NCBI RefSeq assembly: GCF_014219065.1
Contig: NZ_JACLGO010000019.1
Location: 1 to 64,000, forward strand
DNA length: 64,000 nucleotides
Direction: 5' to 3'
From: Halopseudomonas xiamenensis
Lineage (GTDB): Bacteria > Pseudomonadota > Gammaproteobacteria > Pseudomonadales > Pseudomonadaceae
Shown: piece after piece, positions 20,509 to 28,184 of the stretch
How the letters are laid out: every line of letters starts with the position of its first letter
How positions within the stretch are numbered: the first letter of the stretch is position 1
Made by a program: the position numbers and the translations under genes
Notes under the pieces: model-generated
Databases searched by the model: none
What the model saw: only the letters and a program-made list of their open reading frames with translations
Told to the model about the DNA's origin: nothing

Positions 20509-21552
20509 ATGTTCGGGTTCGATGATCTGTCAGACGAAACGTCGCTTGGTCTGCGGTTGGCCGCAGTGTGTCGACAGCATGCCGAGCTGGTTGCCCTGGG
20601 CTGTGACGGTGAACAGTGGAGCTATGAACAGCTGGCCGGGCGCGCGGCGCATATTGCCCGGCAACTGGCCGAGCGTGGCTTGCGCCCCGGAGACCGGGTG
20701 GGACTGTACCTGGAGCGCTCGCCGGAGCTGCTGGCGGCGGTGCTGGCCTGCATCCGTACCGGGCTCTGCTTCGTCCCGCTGGAGCCTGAGCGCTCGCTGT
20801 CACGCCTGAACCGGGCCGCGCGGCAGGTGCGGGTGCGCCTGGTGCTGGCAAGCATGCCGTTGCATCGCGCCTTTGCCATGCCGGTCCACGTCCTGCGGCC
20901 GGGATGGTGCGCGCCGCAGGGCTGGCCTGAACAGGACGATGAGCTGCCGGCCTGCCTGCTGCTGCAGCGTGACGATGGCACCCAGACCCAGGGCAGGGTG
21001 ATTGTGCGCCGCGCCCTGGCGTTGTTTCTGCAGCAGACCTGCGAGCGCATCGAGGCCTGCTGCGGCAGCCGCTGGTTGTTCACGGCGGCGCTGGACGAGC
21101 CGACCGCCCTGCTCGACATGCTCGGCCCGCTGTGGGTCGGCGGCTACCTGGAGGTCGCCCCGGCGCGCTTGCAGCATGAGCCGCAGGCCCTGGCGGCGCT
21201 GCTGCGCCGGCGCCCGGATATCAATACCCTGCAGGGTGATGGGCCGTTCTGGCGCCGGCTGCTCGGTGCCGGCTGGTGTGGCCACCGTGGCATGCTGGCG
21301 CTGTGCGGCGACGCGCAGCTGGATGCGGCGCTGGAGGAACAGCGCCGACGTTGCGGTTTCCGTATCGAGTTGACGGACCCGCAGGCCGGCCTGCGCTGCC
21401 TGAACCCCGTGACAACCCGCAGTTACTGGTTGGCCTCGGCCACTTCCGCCTGGTCGCTGCCGAGGATCAGTGCTTCTATATCCTCGATGACCTGCTCCGC
21501 TGCCAGCGGGCCGAAGGCGGATGTCCATACCGAGCCGTCCACCGCCTGGTAG
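20509..21552 (+). CDS. Truncated, degenerate adenylation-domain protein (siderophore-type NRPS remnant?)
   Basis: A 347-residue ORF. Residues about 15-320 resemble the N-terminal half of an amino-acid or acyl adenylation domain: a core A1-like SYEQLAGRAAHIA, a core A2-like TGLCFVPLEPE, and an A4-like segment LWVGGYLEVAP. The ATP-binding A3 loop (normally SGTTGxPKG) is absent, and the protein stops where core A5 would begin, so A5-A10 and any carrier domain are missing. The last 43 residues are read antisense to the 3' end of the next gene and look random. It has a good ribosome binding site (GAGAGGGGG) and a Fur box. It may be a decayed siderophore synthetase or an ATP-independent relic; an intact function is doubtful. 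Confidence 0.6.
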   Translation: MFGFDDLSDETSLGLRLAAVCRQHAELVALGCDGEQWSYEQLAGRAAHIARQLAERGLRPGDRVGLYLERSPELLAAVLACIRTGLCFVPLEPERSLSRLNRAARQVRVRLVLASMPLHRAFAMPVHVLRPGWCAPQGWPEQDDELPACLLLQRDDGTQTQGRVIVRRALALFLQQTCERIEACCGSRWLFTAALDEPTALLDMLGPLWVGGYLEVAPARLQHEPQALAALLRRRPDINTLQGDGPFWRRLLGAGWCGHRGMLALCGDAQLDAALEEQRRRCGFRIELTDPQAGLRCLNPVTTRSYWLASATSAWSLPRISASISSMTCSAASGPKADVHTEPSTAW

Positions 21553-22373
21553 CGGCCGCTCTTGATCGCGCCGAGCTGCTGGTACATGGGCGTTTTCTCG
21601 GCCTGGCGCAGGGCGTCGACCGCCTCGCCAGCTGGGGCCAGGGTGCCGATCACCAGCCAGTCCCCATCCAGCACGTCCAGTGATTCCAGGCTCAGCGGCA
21701 TGGAGTGGGTCGGGCCGGGTTGCTGCTGTTGCGGCGGGCGCACCAGACCGAGGTCCCCGGCAATGGTGCTGGCGAAGGAGTCACGCAGCATGAAGGCCGG
21801 GCCCTTGGGGTTCCAGCGCACGATGCTGATGCTCTCGCCCTGGTGCTCCCTGAGTCGCTCGCGGCCCTGGGCGGCCCGCTCCTCATAGCGCTCCAGCAGT
21901 TGCCGGCCTTCGGCTTCACGGTTGAGGATATTGGCTACGCGCTGGGTGGAATCGCGCCAGGGCTCGCCCTGGGTGTAGGACACCGCGGTCGGCGCTATCT
22001 CATTGAGAATGGCCAGTTGCTCGGGCGTGATCGGGCCGGTGAGGATCAGGTCCGGCTCAAGCTCCAGCAGGGTTTCCAGGTTGGGGTTGGCGAGCAGTCC
22101 GAGCGAGCGGGTCTGCTCGGTGAGGCGCTGCGCCAGGTAGCGTGGCGGGGCAGCCTGGCCGCGCCCGTCGGTGGTACCCACCGGGGTGATGCCCAGCGCC
22201 AGGGTCACGTCCAGGTCCACCTCACCGAGGGTAACGATACGCTGTGGCTGGTCCGGGACCATGACGCGGTTGCCCATGGCGTCTTCGACCTGGCGGGTAT
22301 CGGCCAGGACGCCGACACTGACGAGTCCGGCCAGCAGGAATAGCGCATGGCGCCAGGTTTTTGCTTTGATCAT
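21423..22373 (-). CDS. Iron-siderophore periplasmic binding protein (FecB/FepB-type)
   Basis: A 316-residue solute-binding protein of the FecB/TroA class. A signal peptide covers about residues 1-25, so it acts in the periplasm, delivering a ferric complex to the FecCD-type permeases encoded upstream. Typical segments are IVTLGEVDLDVTLALGITPVG, LLELEPDLILTG and a C-terminal GRYQAVDGSVW-like stretch. I chose ATG 22373 (MIKAKTW) rather than 22412 because the signal peptide then begins normally. A Fur-like site at 22426-22444 precedes it, so it has its own iron-repressed promoter although the transporter genes lie just upstream in the same direction. Its 3' end overlaps the convergent adenylation-domain ORF by 130 bases. 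Confidence 0.88.
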   Translation of the reverse strand: MIKAKTWRHALFLLAGLVSVGVLADTRQVEDAMGNRVMVPDQPQRIVTLGEVDLDVTLALGITPVGTTDGRGQAAPPRYLAQRLTEQTRSLGLLANPNLETLLELEPDLILTGPITPEQLAILNEIAPTAVSYTQGEPWRDSTQRVANILNREAEGRQLLERYEERAAQGRERLREHQGESISIVRWNPKGPAFMLRDSFASTIAGDLGLVRPPQQQQPGPTHSMPLSLESLDVLDGDWLVIGTLAPAGEAVDALRQAEKTPMYQQLGAIKSGRYQAVDGSVWTSAFGPLAAEQVIEDIEALILGSDQAEVAEANQ

Positions 22374-22425
22374 CGGAGCATCCTGTGAATGTGAATTGGG
22401 AAGCAGTGCCATGGTACTGCATGAT

Positions 22426-22444
22426 GATATTGCGAACCATTATC
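22426..22444 (-). promoter_or_regulatory. Fur-box-like operator before the binding-protein gene
   Basis: Read on the plus strand the site is GATATTGCGAACCATTATC, 15 of 19 matches to the Fur consensus palindrome, with the ATTATCATCAT extension suggesting overlapping hexamer repeats. It lies 53 bases before the binding-protein start at 22373 and downstream of the ATPase stop codon. Confidence 0.7.
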
Positions 22445-22482
22445 ATCATGAGTCATTTTGTCTCACCTCGTCTCGTCCGGCG

Positions 22483-23292
22483 TCAGCTCGCCCCGGAGGC
22501 AGTGACTGTTGGCAAGGGGCGTCGTCGCGGCACGATAACGGGTGCGCCGTCACCCGGGGCGGCGAGAATGTCCACGCTGGTGCTGTACAGCCGGTCCACC
22601 AGGTCCTTGGTAATCACTTCCCGCGCCGGGCCCATGGCAGCGATACGGCCGGCATCCAGGGCGATCAGCTCGTCGCAGTAGCGCGCCGCCATACCCAGAT
22701 CGTGAATGACCAGCAATACCGTCCGATTCTTGCCGGTGATCTGGCGGATGGACTCCATCACTTCGGTCTGCAAGCCGATATCCAGCGCGCTGGTGGGCTC
22801 GTCGAGCAGGATCAGATCGGTATTCTGCGCCAGGATCATGCCCAGCCAGGCGCGTTGTGCCTGGCCGCCGGACAGCGAGGAGGCGATGCGCTGCCAGATC
22901 GGCCCGAGTTGCATCAGTTCGCGCGCCCGTTCCACCTGGCGGGCATCCTCGTCACTCCACTGGCTGAACCAGCCCTGGTGCGGATGGCGGCCATACTGCA
23001 CCAGTTGTTCGACGCGGATGCCATCGGCCATTACCGGACGTTGCGGCAGGAACGCCAACTGCCGGGCCAGGGCCTTGGTGGTGAAGCTGCCCAGTGGCTG
23101 GCCATGGATATCCACTTCGCCCTGCTGCAGCGGCAACTGGCCGGCCAGCAGCTTGAGCAGGGTGGATTTGCCGCTGCCATTGGGGCCGACGATGCCTACC
23201 AGCTTGCCCTTGGGCAGGGTGAAGGAGATATCGTGCAGGACGCCTTTCTCGTGATAGCCAAATTGCAGATTGCGCGCATGCAGTACTGTCAT
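22483..23292 (-). CDS. Iron-siderophore ABC transporter ATP-binding protein (FepC-type)
   Basis: A 269-residue ATPase that drives ferric-siderophore import across the inner membrane. Walker A GPNGSGKST lies near residue 36, Q-loop in FLPQRP, signature LSGGQAQRAW, Walker B LILLDEPTSALD and the switch His in VIHDLGM. Start ATG 23292 overlaps the stop of the upstream permease by one base (TGATG), indicating translational coupling. Together with the two permeases it forms a FecCDE-type transporter. Confidence 0.93.
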   Translation of the reverse strand: MTVLHARNLQFGYHEKGVLHDISFTLPKGKLVGIVGPNGSGKSTLLKLLAGQLPLQQGEVDIHGQPLGSFTTKALARQLAFLPQRPVMADGIRVEQLVQYGRHPHQGWFSQWSDEDARQVERARELMQLGPIWQRIASSLSGGQAQRAWLGMILAQNTDLILLDEPTSALDIGLQTEVMESIRQITGKNRTVLLVIHDLGMAARYCDELIALDAGRIAAMGPAREVITKDLVDRLYSTSVDILAAPGDGAPVIVPRRRPLPTVTASGAS

Positions 23293-24341
23293 CAGTCGGA
23301 CCACTGTCTGTCTTTGATCAGAAGGAAGAGCAGCAGGAAGCCGCCCAGGATGCGGGTCATGATCCCGGTGGGAATCTCGTTGGGCTGGGCCAGTACCCGC
23401 ACCAGGATATCGCTGCCCAGCAGCAGTACCGCGCCGCACAGCGCCGCCAGCCAGATCGGCGCCAGGTTGTCCCGTGCCAGCCAGGAGGCGAGGATCGGCG
23501 CGGCCATGGCGATGAACACCACCGGCCCGCCGATGGCGGTGCCCAGCGAGGCGATCAGGATCGCCAGGCCGAGTATGCCAAGCTGCACCGGGGTCACGTT
23601 GACGCCCAGGCTGCGCGCCGTGGCATCGCCGAAGCGCAGCAGCGCCAGCGGTCGGTTGATCATTGCCATCAGCGGACACAGCAACAGCAGGATCAGCACT
23701 ATGGGGTTGATCGCCTGGTAGCTGGCATGGGCGAAGTGGCCCATGGTCCAGAAATAGATGCTGGTCAGGTGGCTCAGTGGCTGGGTGGACATGGCGAACT
23801 CGCCCAGCGCATTGAACAGCTCGGAGATGGCGATGCCGATGACGATGAACAGGTAGCCCTGCTCGCCCGGTCGCCGGCACAGCACGAACAGCGCCGCGGC
23901 CGCCAACCCCGCGCCCAGCGGCGAGGCCCACCACGGCCAGGCACCCAGTGTCAGGTAGATGGCGAACACGATGACCGCCAGCGAGGCGCCCTCGTTGACC
24001 CCGACCATGTCCGGGGTCGCCAGCCGGTTGCGCACCAGGGTCTGGATCAGGCAGCCGGCCATGCCCATGGCCAGGCCCGCCACTATCACCCCGGCGACCC
24101 GTGGCAGGCGGATCTTGTACAGCATGATCTCCTGCAGCTTGCTGCCGTTGCCGGTCAGGGTGGCGATGACCTCCCGTACGCCCATGTTGCCCGAGCCGAG
24201 GCTCACTGACAGCACGAACATCAGCAGCAGCAGGCAGAGCATCAGCAGTGTCATCAGCCAGGTGCGCCGGTGCAGCAGCAGGGTGGCGCTGCCCAGTTGC
24301 AGGCGCCAGACGCCGGTGGGGGTGGTGGTATGCATGGTCAT
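23292..24341 (-). CDS. Iron-siderophore ABC transporter permease (FecCD family, second subunit)
   Basis: A 349-residue FecCD-family inner-membrane permease with about nine to ten membrane segments. The family stretches RLPRVAGVIVAGLAMGMAG, NRLATPDMVGVNEGASLAV, the GGPVVFIAMAAP loop that contacts the ATPase, and the C-terminal EIPTGIMTRILGGFLLLFLL are all present. The start ATG 24341 overlaps the preceding permease stop by four bases (ATGA). It pairs with the permease encoded at 24338-25375 as the membrane heterodimer. Confidence 0.9.
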   Translation of the reverse strand: MTMHTTTPTGVWRLQLGSATLLLHRRTWLMTLLMLCLLLLMFVLSVSLGSGNMGVREVIATLTGNGSKLQEIMLYKIRLPRVAGVIVAGLAMGMAGCLIQTLVRNRLATPDMVGVNEGASLAVIVFAIYLTLGAWPWWASPLGAGLAAAALFVLCRRPGEQGYLFIVIGIAISELFNALGEFAMSTQPLSHLTSIYFWTMGHFAHASYQAINPIVLILLLLCPLMAMINRPLALLRFGDATARSLGVNVTPVQLGILGLAILIASLGTAIGGPVVFIAMAAPILASWLARDNLAPIWLAALCGAVLLLGSDILVRVLAQPNEIPTGIMTRILGGFLLLFLLIKDRQWSD

Positions 24342-25375
24342 TTCACCGACAGCAGGGAGCGGAAGCCGCCACGCAGCACGATGGCCACCAGCGCCGGCGC
24401 GCCGATCACCGCCAGTAGCGTGCCGACCGGCATCTCGTAGGGCTGGATCGCCCAGCGTGCGAGGATGTCCGCCGCGAGCAGGAACAGCACGCCGAACAGC
24501 GCCGAGAACAGCATCTGGGTGGTCAATGCCACCGGCTCGACCAGGCGCGCGCAGTAGGCGGCCAGGAAACCGATGAAGCCGATCGGACCGGCGATCGAGA
24601 TGGCGCAGGCGGTGAACAGGGTAGAGGCCACCAGTACGCCGATGCGTACCCGGGTGGTGTGGATACCCAGCGCCTTGGCCTGGGCGTCGCCCATCTGCAT
24701 CAGCGTCAGTTGCCGGCACAGCATGACCGCCAGCGCCAGGGCGATCAGCACCACCGGGGTGACCACGCCGACCGCATCCAGCTCCGAGGCCGACAGCGAA
24801 CCCAGGTTCCAGAAGCGGAACTGCTCCAGCGCGGTCTGGTTGGCCAGCAGCAGATAATTGGAGATGCCACCGAATACCGCGCTGAGTGCCACCCCGGCGA
24901 GAATCAGTTTCAGCGGGCTGGCCTGGCCCAGCATCAGGCCGATACCCAGTACCACCAGGTTGCCGAGCAGGGCGCCGGCACTGGACCAGACCAGGTAGCC
25001 GTGGGTCGATTCGACCCCGAAGAAGATCAGCCCCAGTACCAGCCCCATCACCGCGCCGGCGTTGACGCCGAGCAGCCCCGGTTCGGCCAGCGGGTTGCGG
25101 GTGGCGCTCTGCAGCAGGGTGGCGGCCACCGCCAGGCTGGCGCCGACCACCAGTGCTGCCAGGGTGCGCGGCAGGCGCAGGGTGTTGATCACCATGGCCA
25201 GCTTGTCATCGGCCAGCCGCGCCGGGTCGCCCTGCAGGTAGCCGAGCACTTCCGTTGCCCCGTAGACGCCCGCGCCCGTGGTCATGGACAGCATGAGCAG
25301 GCCCAGCAGCAGGGCCGTACCGCCGGCCAGGACGGCCCACTGATAGCTGGGCAGGTTGATTGCGGATTTTGCCAT
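24338..25375 (-). CDS. Iron-siderophore ABC transporter permease (FecCD family, first subunit)
   Basis: A 345-residue FecCD-family permease. Key segments are RLPRTLAALVVGASLAVAATLLQ, NPLAEPGLLGVNAGA, the cytoplasmic coupling loop IAGPIGFIGFLAAYCARLV, and the C-terminal YEMPVGTLLAVIGAP. It is the first large gene of the leftward transporter operon (permease-permease-ATPase) and lies about 60 bases after the small Cys/His-rich ORF that heads the unit. Iron repression is inferred from the Fur-like site at 25574-25592. Confidence 0.9.
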   Translation of the reverse strand: MAKSAINLPSYQWAVLAGGTALLLGLLMLSMTTGAGVYGATEVLGYLQGDPARLADDKLAMVINTLRLPRTLAALVVGASLAVAATLLQSATRNPLAEPGLLGVNAGAVMGLVLGLIFFGVESTHGYLVWSSAGALLGNLVVLGIGLMLGQASPLKLILAGVALSAVFGGISNYLLLANQTALEQFRFWNLGSLSASELDAVGVVTPVVLIALALAVMLCRQLTLMQMGDAQAKALGIHTTRVRIGVLVASTLFTACAISIAGPIGFIGFLAAYCARLVEPVALTTQMLFSALFGVLFLLAADILARWAIQPYEMPVGTLLAVIGAPALVAIVLRGGFRSLLSVK

Positions 25376-25436
25376 TGCTCTGTAAACGAATCCTCAACCG
25401 CACCGGCGACGCCGGTACGGGTTGCATCACTGATTG

Positions 25437-25601
25437 TCAGGAAGTCAGCCGGCTGCCGGCCCGTCGGCGCAGGGCAACAGGCGGCATCGGCTCACTGGGC
25501 TTGTACAGATCGCAGTGCCGGTGGAGTGCGCCGCAATAGTTGCAGAGCGGGCCACCGGTGATGGAATTGTTATGATAATGGGAAGCGATATCAGCTGCCA
25601 T
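25437..25601 (-). CDS. Small Cys/His-rich ORF at the head of the iron-transport operon
   Basis: A 54-residue ORF (54 codons plus stop) in the leftward direction. It begins MAADIASHYHNN and contains CNYCGALHRHCDLY, so three Cys and four His lie within about 25 residues: a possible metal-binding peptide. A strong GGAGG is placed six bases before ATG 25601 (or three before ATG 25604). Against it, a Fur-box-like site lies inside its 5' coding part, so a transcript started at that operator would lack the start codon. It resembles no family I know. It could be an expressed small protein, a regulatory leader, or chance. Confidence 0.35.
   Translation of the reverse strand: MAADIASHYHNNSITGGPLCNYCGALHRHCDLYKPSEPMPPVALRRRAGSRLTS
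25574..25592 (-). promoter_or_regulatory. Fur-box-like operator of the FecCD-type transporter operon
   Basis: On the plus strand GATAATGGGAAGCGATATC matches the Fur consensus palindrome at 14 of 19 positions. On the minus strand it shares unusual positions with the site at 22426-22444 (both read GATAT, then GC, then CCATTATCAT). It lies about 200 bases before the first permease start and within the small ORF at 25437-25601. Confidence 0.6.
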
Positions 25602-25657
25602 CATACGCCTCCATGCGGCCCTTGTCGCCCCTGTGTGACCAGACCATTCACATGACA

Positions 25658-25805
25658 CCGTCATCCTTCGCGCAGGTGAAGGATCTCTTGAACACGCCAC
25701 CGGCATGCTCGTCCAGGCCCGTCATCCTTCGCGTAGGCGAAGGATCCACCGGCTACTCCGAGTTCACCTGAACCAAGGATCCTCGGCCGGTGCCGAGGAT
25801 GACGG
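25658..25805. repeat. Cluster of CGTCATCCTTCG-type palindromic repeats
   Basis: Three related units lie in 150 bases: CGTCATCCTTCGCGCAGGTG from about 25659, CGTCATCCTTCGCGTAGGCG from 25720, and an inverted copy with GGATCCTCGGCCGGTGCCGA ending GGATGACGG at 25805. Each unit is a short imperfect hairpin (TCCTTCG...CGAAGGA). The rest of the gap up to the P450 stop (25806-25893) shows no gene or clear signal. Confidence 0.7.
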
Positions 25806-25893
25806 AGTAGAGAGCGATAAAATGCCATTGGGGCGGGCCAGGGTGTGGCAGTCCGGAGTTAACCGGCGTCGTAGGGCATGGCAATCCACGACC

Positions 25894-27048
25894 TCAACAC
25901 AGACGCAGTGGCAGGCTGGCGTAGCCGCTGGCAGGATAGGTCGCCAAGGTGGCGGGCTGTTCGGCAATCAGGCTGAGTTCGCGGCTGTGCTGCAACAGGC
26001 TGCGCATGACGATCACCAGCTCCATGCGCGCCAGCGGCGCTCCGGGGCAGACATGGATGCCGGCACCGTACAGCAGGTTCTGCGCAGGATCACGCTCCAG
26101 CGAGAAACGATCCGGGGCGGGGAACACCTCGGGATCGCGGTTGGCGGCGATCCAGTTCAGGGTCAGGCGCTGCCCGGCCGGGATCTGGCGATCGCCAAGG
26201 TGCACCGGGCAGGTGGTGAGCCGGCGGTTGTCGACCAGCGGGCCATGAATACGCAGTATCTCGTCATTGGCCTGCCACAGCAGGTCGGGGTCGTCCCGCA
26301 GTTGCCGCTGCACCTCGGGGTGGGCGGCCAGGAACTGCGCGAGGATACCCACCGAGGCGGCGATGGTGCCGATCTCGCCCACCGTCCAGTTACGCAGGAT
26401 GCTGGCGATTTCCTGATCATTCAGCATTCGCCCATGAATCTGCTCATGCATCAGGGCGCTGGTCACATCGTCCTCGGCGGTGGCATTGGCACGCCGCCGG
26501 TCGGCCAGCAGCCCGGCGATCAACGCCTCGAACTCGGCGGCCAGAGCGCCGAGGGCGTTGCGGTCGCGCTGCAGGGTGGCGCGGTTGTTGCGCCTGGCCC
26601 AGTCCAGCAGGCTGTCCTGCAGGGTCAGTGGCCAGCCCATGAAGGCGCACTGGATACGCAGGGCAAACGGCTGGGCGAAAGCGGCCATCAGCTCGATCCG
26701 CTCCTGTTGCAGGGCACTGAGTGCAAGATCCTCGGCGATTTCACGACATATCGGCTCGAACGCCGCCATGCGCTCGGCATTGAAGTAGGGCTCGATGATG
26801 GCGCGGTAGTCGGTATGCTGGGGCGGGTCCATGCCGTTGGGCACCGACACGTGTCGCGATACCTGGCTGCTGAAGCGCTTATGGTCATGCAGCACGCGGC
26901 TGACATCGGCATGCCGGAACAGGCTCCAGTGAGCGTAGTCGCTCCAGGCCACGGGGCATTGTTCGCGCATACGGTCATAGGCGGCGCGCTGGTCACGCAG
27001 TACGGCATCGGATTGGGGAGTCCAATCCTGTTTCTGGGAGTCGGACAT
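25894..27048 (-). CDS. Cytochrome P450
   Basis: A 384-residue bacterial class I P450 monooxygenase. The heme-binding loop GAGIHVCPGAPLAR places the proximal thiolate at Cys334; the K-helix ExxR is in NDEILRIHGPL. In the I helix the conserved Thr is kept in VGEIGT, but the acidic residue normally just before it is Gly. Start ATG 27048 has GGAAG upstream; an in-frame GTG at 27060 is less likely. No ferredoxin or ferredoxin reductase gene is adjacent, so its electron donor must lie elsewhere. It stands alone between two repeat-rich intergenic regions, which suggests an accessory gene. The substrate is unknown. Confidence 0.9.
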   Translation of the reverse strand: MSDSQKQDWTPQSDAVLRDQRAAYDRMREQCPVAWSDYAHWSLFRHADVSRVLHDHKRFSSQVSRHVSVPNGMDPPQHTDYRAIIEPYFNAERMAAFEPICREIAEDLALSALQQERIELMAAFAQPFALRIQCAFMGWPLTLQDSLLDWARRNNRATLQRDRNALGALAAEFEALIAGLLADRRRANATAEDDVTSALMHEQIHGRMLNDQEIASILRNWTVGEIGTIAASVGILAQFLAAHPEVQRQLRDDPDLLWQANDEILRIHGPLVDNRRLTTCPVHLGDRQIPAGQRLTLNWIAANRDPEVFPAPDRFSLERDPAQNLLYGAGIHVCPGAPLARMELVIVMRSLLQHSRELSLIAEQPATLATYPASGYASLPLRLC

Positions 27049-27229
27049 AGGCACTTCCACGGGAATGCCGCGCTGGCACGCGGCAGGCTATTCATATAGG
27101 AAAGGGTGTTATCAAGTGCCGTTCAATTTAGCACGGGAGCGGGTGATCAATATTTGATCGCTATCAAGAATGCACAGAAATAGGGTGCATTGCATTGCGC
27201 GGGGAAACATGGCTTTGTCGGCACGGATA

Positions 27230-27314
27230 GTGGGAGCCGCGCCTCGCGGCGATGGGGACTTGCCGATCACTCTGCCGGCTGGCAGGCCGCTTCGCGCCGA
27301 GGCGGCGCTCCCAC
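27230..27314. repeat. Pseudomonas REP pair (REPIN-like)
   Basis: Two REP units face each other: GTGGGAGCCGCGCCTCGCGG on the plus strand at 27230 and its counterpart ending GGCGGCGCTCCCAC at 27314. Each contains a GC-rich stem and the GTGGGAGC head typical of Pseudomonas REPs. It lies between the leftward P450 and crc genes, just past the crc stop. The remaining bases 27049-27229 probably hold the P450 promoter; they include AT-rich DNA around 27115-27165. Confidence 0.8.
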
Positions 27315-27331
27315 GAGGGAGAGCCTCACCG

Positions 27332-28111
27332 TCAGATGCTCAGCACCCAGTCGTAGTCGATGATGACCGGCGCATGCTCGGAGAAGCGCACCTTGCGCGG
27401 GATGCTGGCATGTTTGACGAAGCGCCGCAGGCCGGGGGTGAGGATCTGGTAATCGAAGCGCAGGCCGAGGTTCAGGTCCTGGGCCTGTTCGCTGTCCGGC
27501 CACCAGCTGTACAGGTCGGACTCGCGGGTGACCTCGCGCAGGGCGTCGACATAGCCCAGGCTGCCGAAGATTTCGTCCATCCAGGCCCGCTCCGGTGCCA
27601 TGAAGCCTGGCTGGTGCTGGCAGTCGCGCCAGTTCTTCACGTCCAGCTTCAGGTGCGCGGTGTGCAGCGAGCCACAGTAGATGAACTCGCGGCGCTTGCG
27701 ACGCTGTTTGTTCAGGTAGGTGGTGAAGTCGTTCATGAACTTGAACTTGTGGTTCAGGCTGACATCCCCGTCACGGCCCGACGGCAACAGCAGGCAGCCG
27801 ATGCTGACCTTGTCGAAATCCGCCTGGATATAGCGACCGTAACGGTCGGCCAGCTCGAAGCCCAGGCCCATGATGATCGCCTTGGGGGCGGTCTTGGTAT
27901 AGATGGCTACGCCGCCCTGGCTGGGCACTTCTGCCTCGAAGCAGTATTGCCAGTAGCCATCCAGCCAATAGGGGTCCTGTTCCAGCTCGGGAGCGGTGAC
28001 ACGAATGTCCTGCAGGCAGATGACGTCCGCATCCTGCGTGCGCAGCCAGTCGAACAGACCCCGGGCCGCAGCGGCCTCGACACCGTTGACATTCAGACTG
28101 ATGATTCGCAT
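27332..28111 (-). CDS. crc: Catabolite repression control protein Crc
   Basis: A 259-residue member of the exonuclease III fold family, exactly the length of Pseudomonas Crc. The protein starts MRIISLNVNGVEAAA and contains DADVICLQDIRV, FELADRYGRYIQADFDKVS and SWWPDSEQAQDLNLGLRFDYQ. Crc lacks nuclease activity and works with Hfq to repress translation of catabolic mRNAs when preferred carbon sources are present. Start ATG 28111 was chosen by family length. It is divergent from pyrE, as in other pseudomonads. Confidence 0.95.
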   Translation of the reverse strand: MRIISLNVNGVEAAAARGLFDWLRTQDADVICLQDIRVTAPELEQDPYWLDGYWQYCFEAEVPSQGGVAIYTKTAPKAIIMGLGFELADRYGRYIQADFDKVSIGCLLLPSGRDGDVSLNHKFKFMNDFTTYLNKQRRKRREFIYCGSLHTAHLKLDVKNWRDCQHQPGFMAPERAWMDEIFGSLGYVDALREVTRESDLYSWWPDSEQAQDLNLGLRFDYQILTPGLRRFVKHASIPRKVRFSEHAPVIIDYDWVLSI

Positions 28112-28184
28112 ACATGGCTCCCTCAAAAACGTGCGTGTATGATACCCGAGCTGAAGCGATTTTTGTTAACGACGAGGGTAATAG

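Noticed and set aside
21553-21700. Possible continuation of the adenylation domain in another frame by frameshift
   Set aside because: I found no A5-A10 motifs in any plus-strand frame past 21415; the DNA there is the well-supported binding-protein gene on the other strand.
22411-22600. Plus-strand peptide beginning MVLHDDIANHYHH over the Fur box
   Set aside because: As a gene it would run antisense through the whole ATPase gene. Kept only as part of a finding on the paired Fur sites.
25658-25805. Possible CRISPR array
   Set aside because: Repeats are few, palindromic, in mixed orientation and unequally spaced, with no cas genes.
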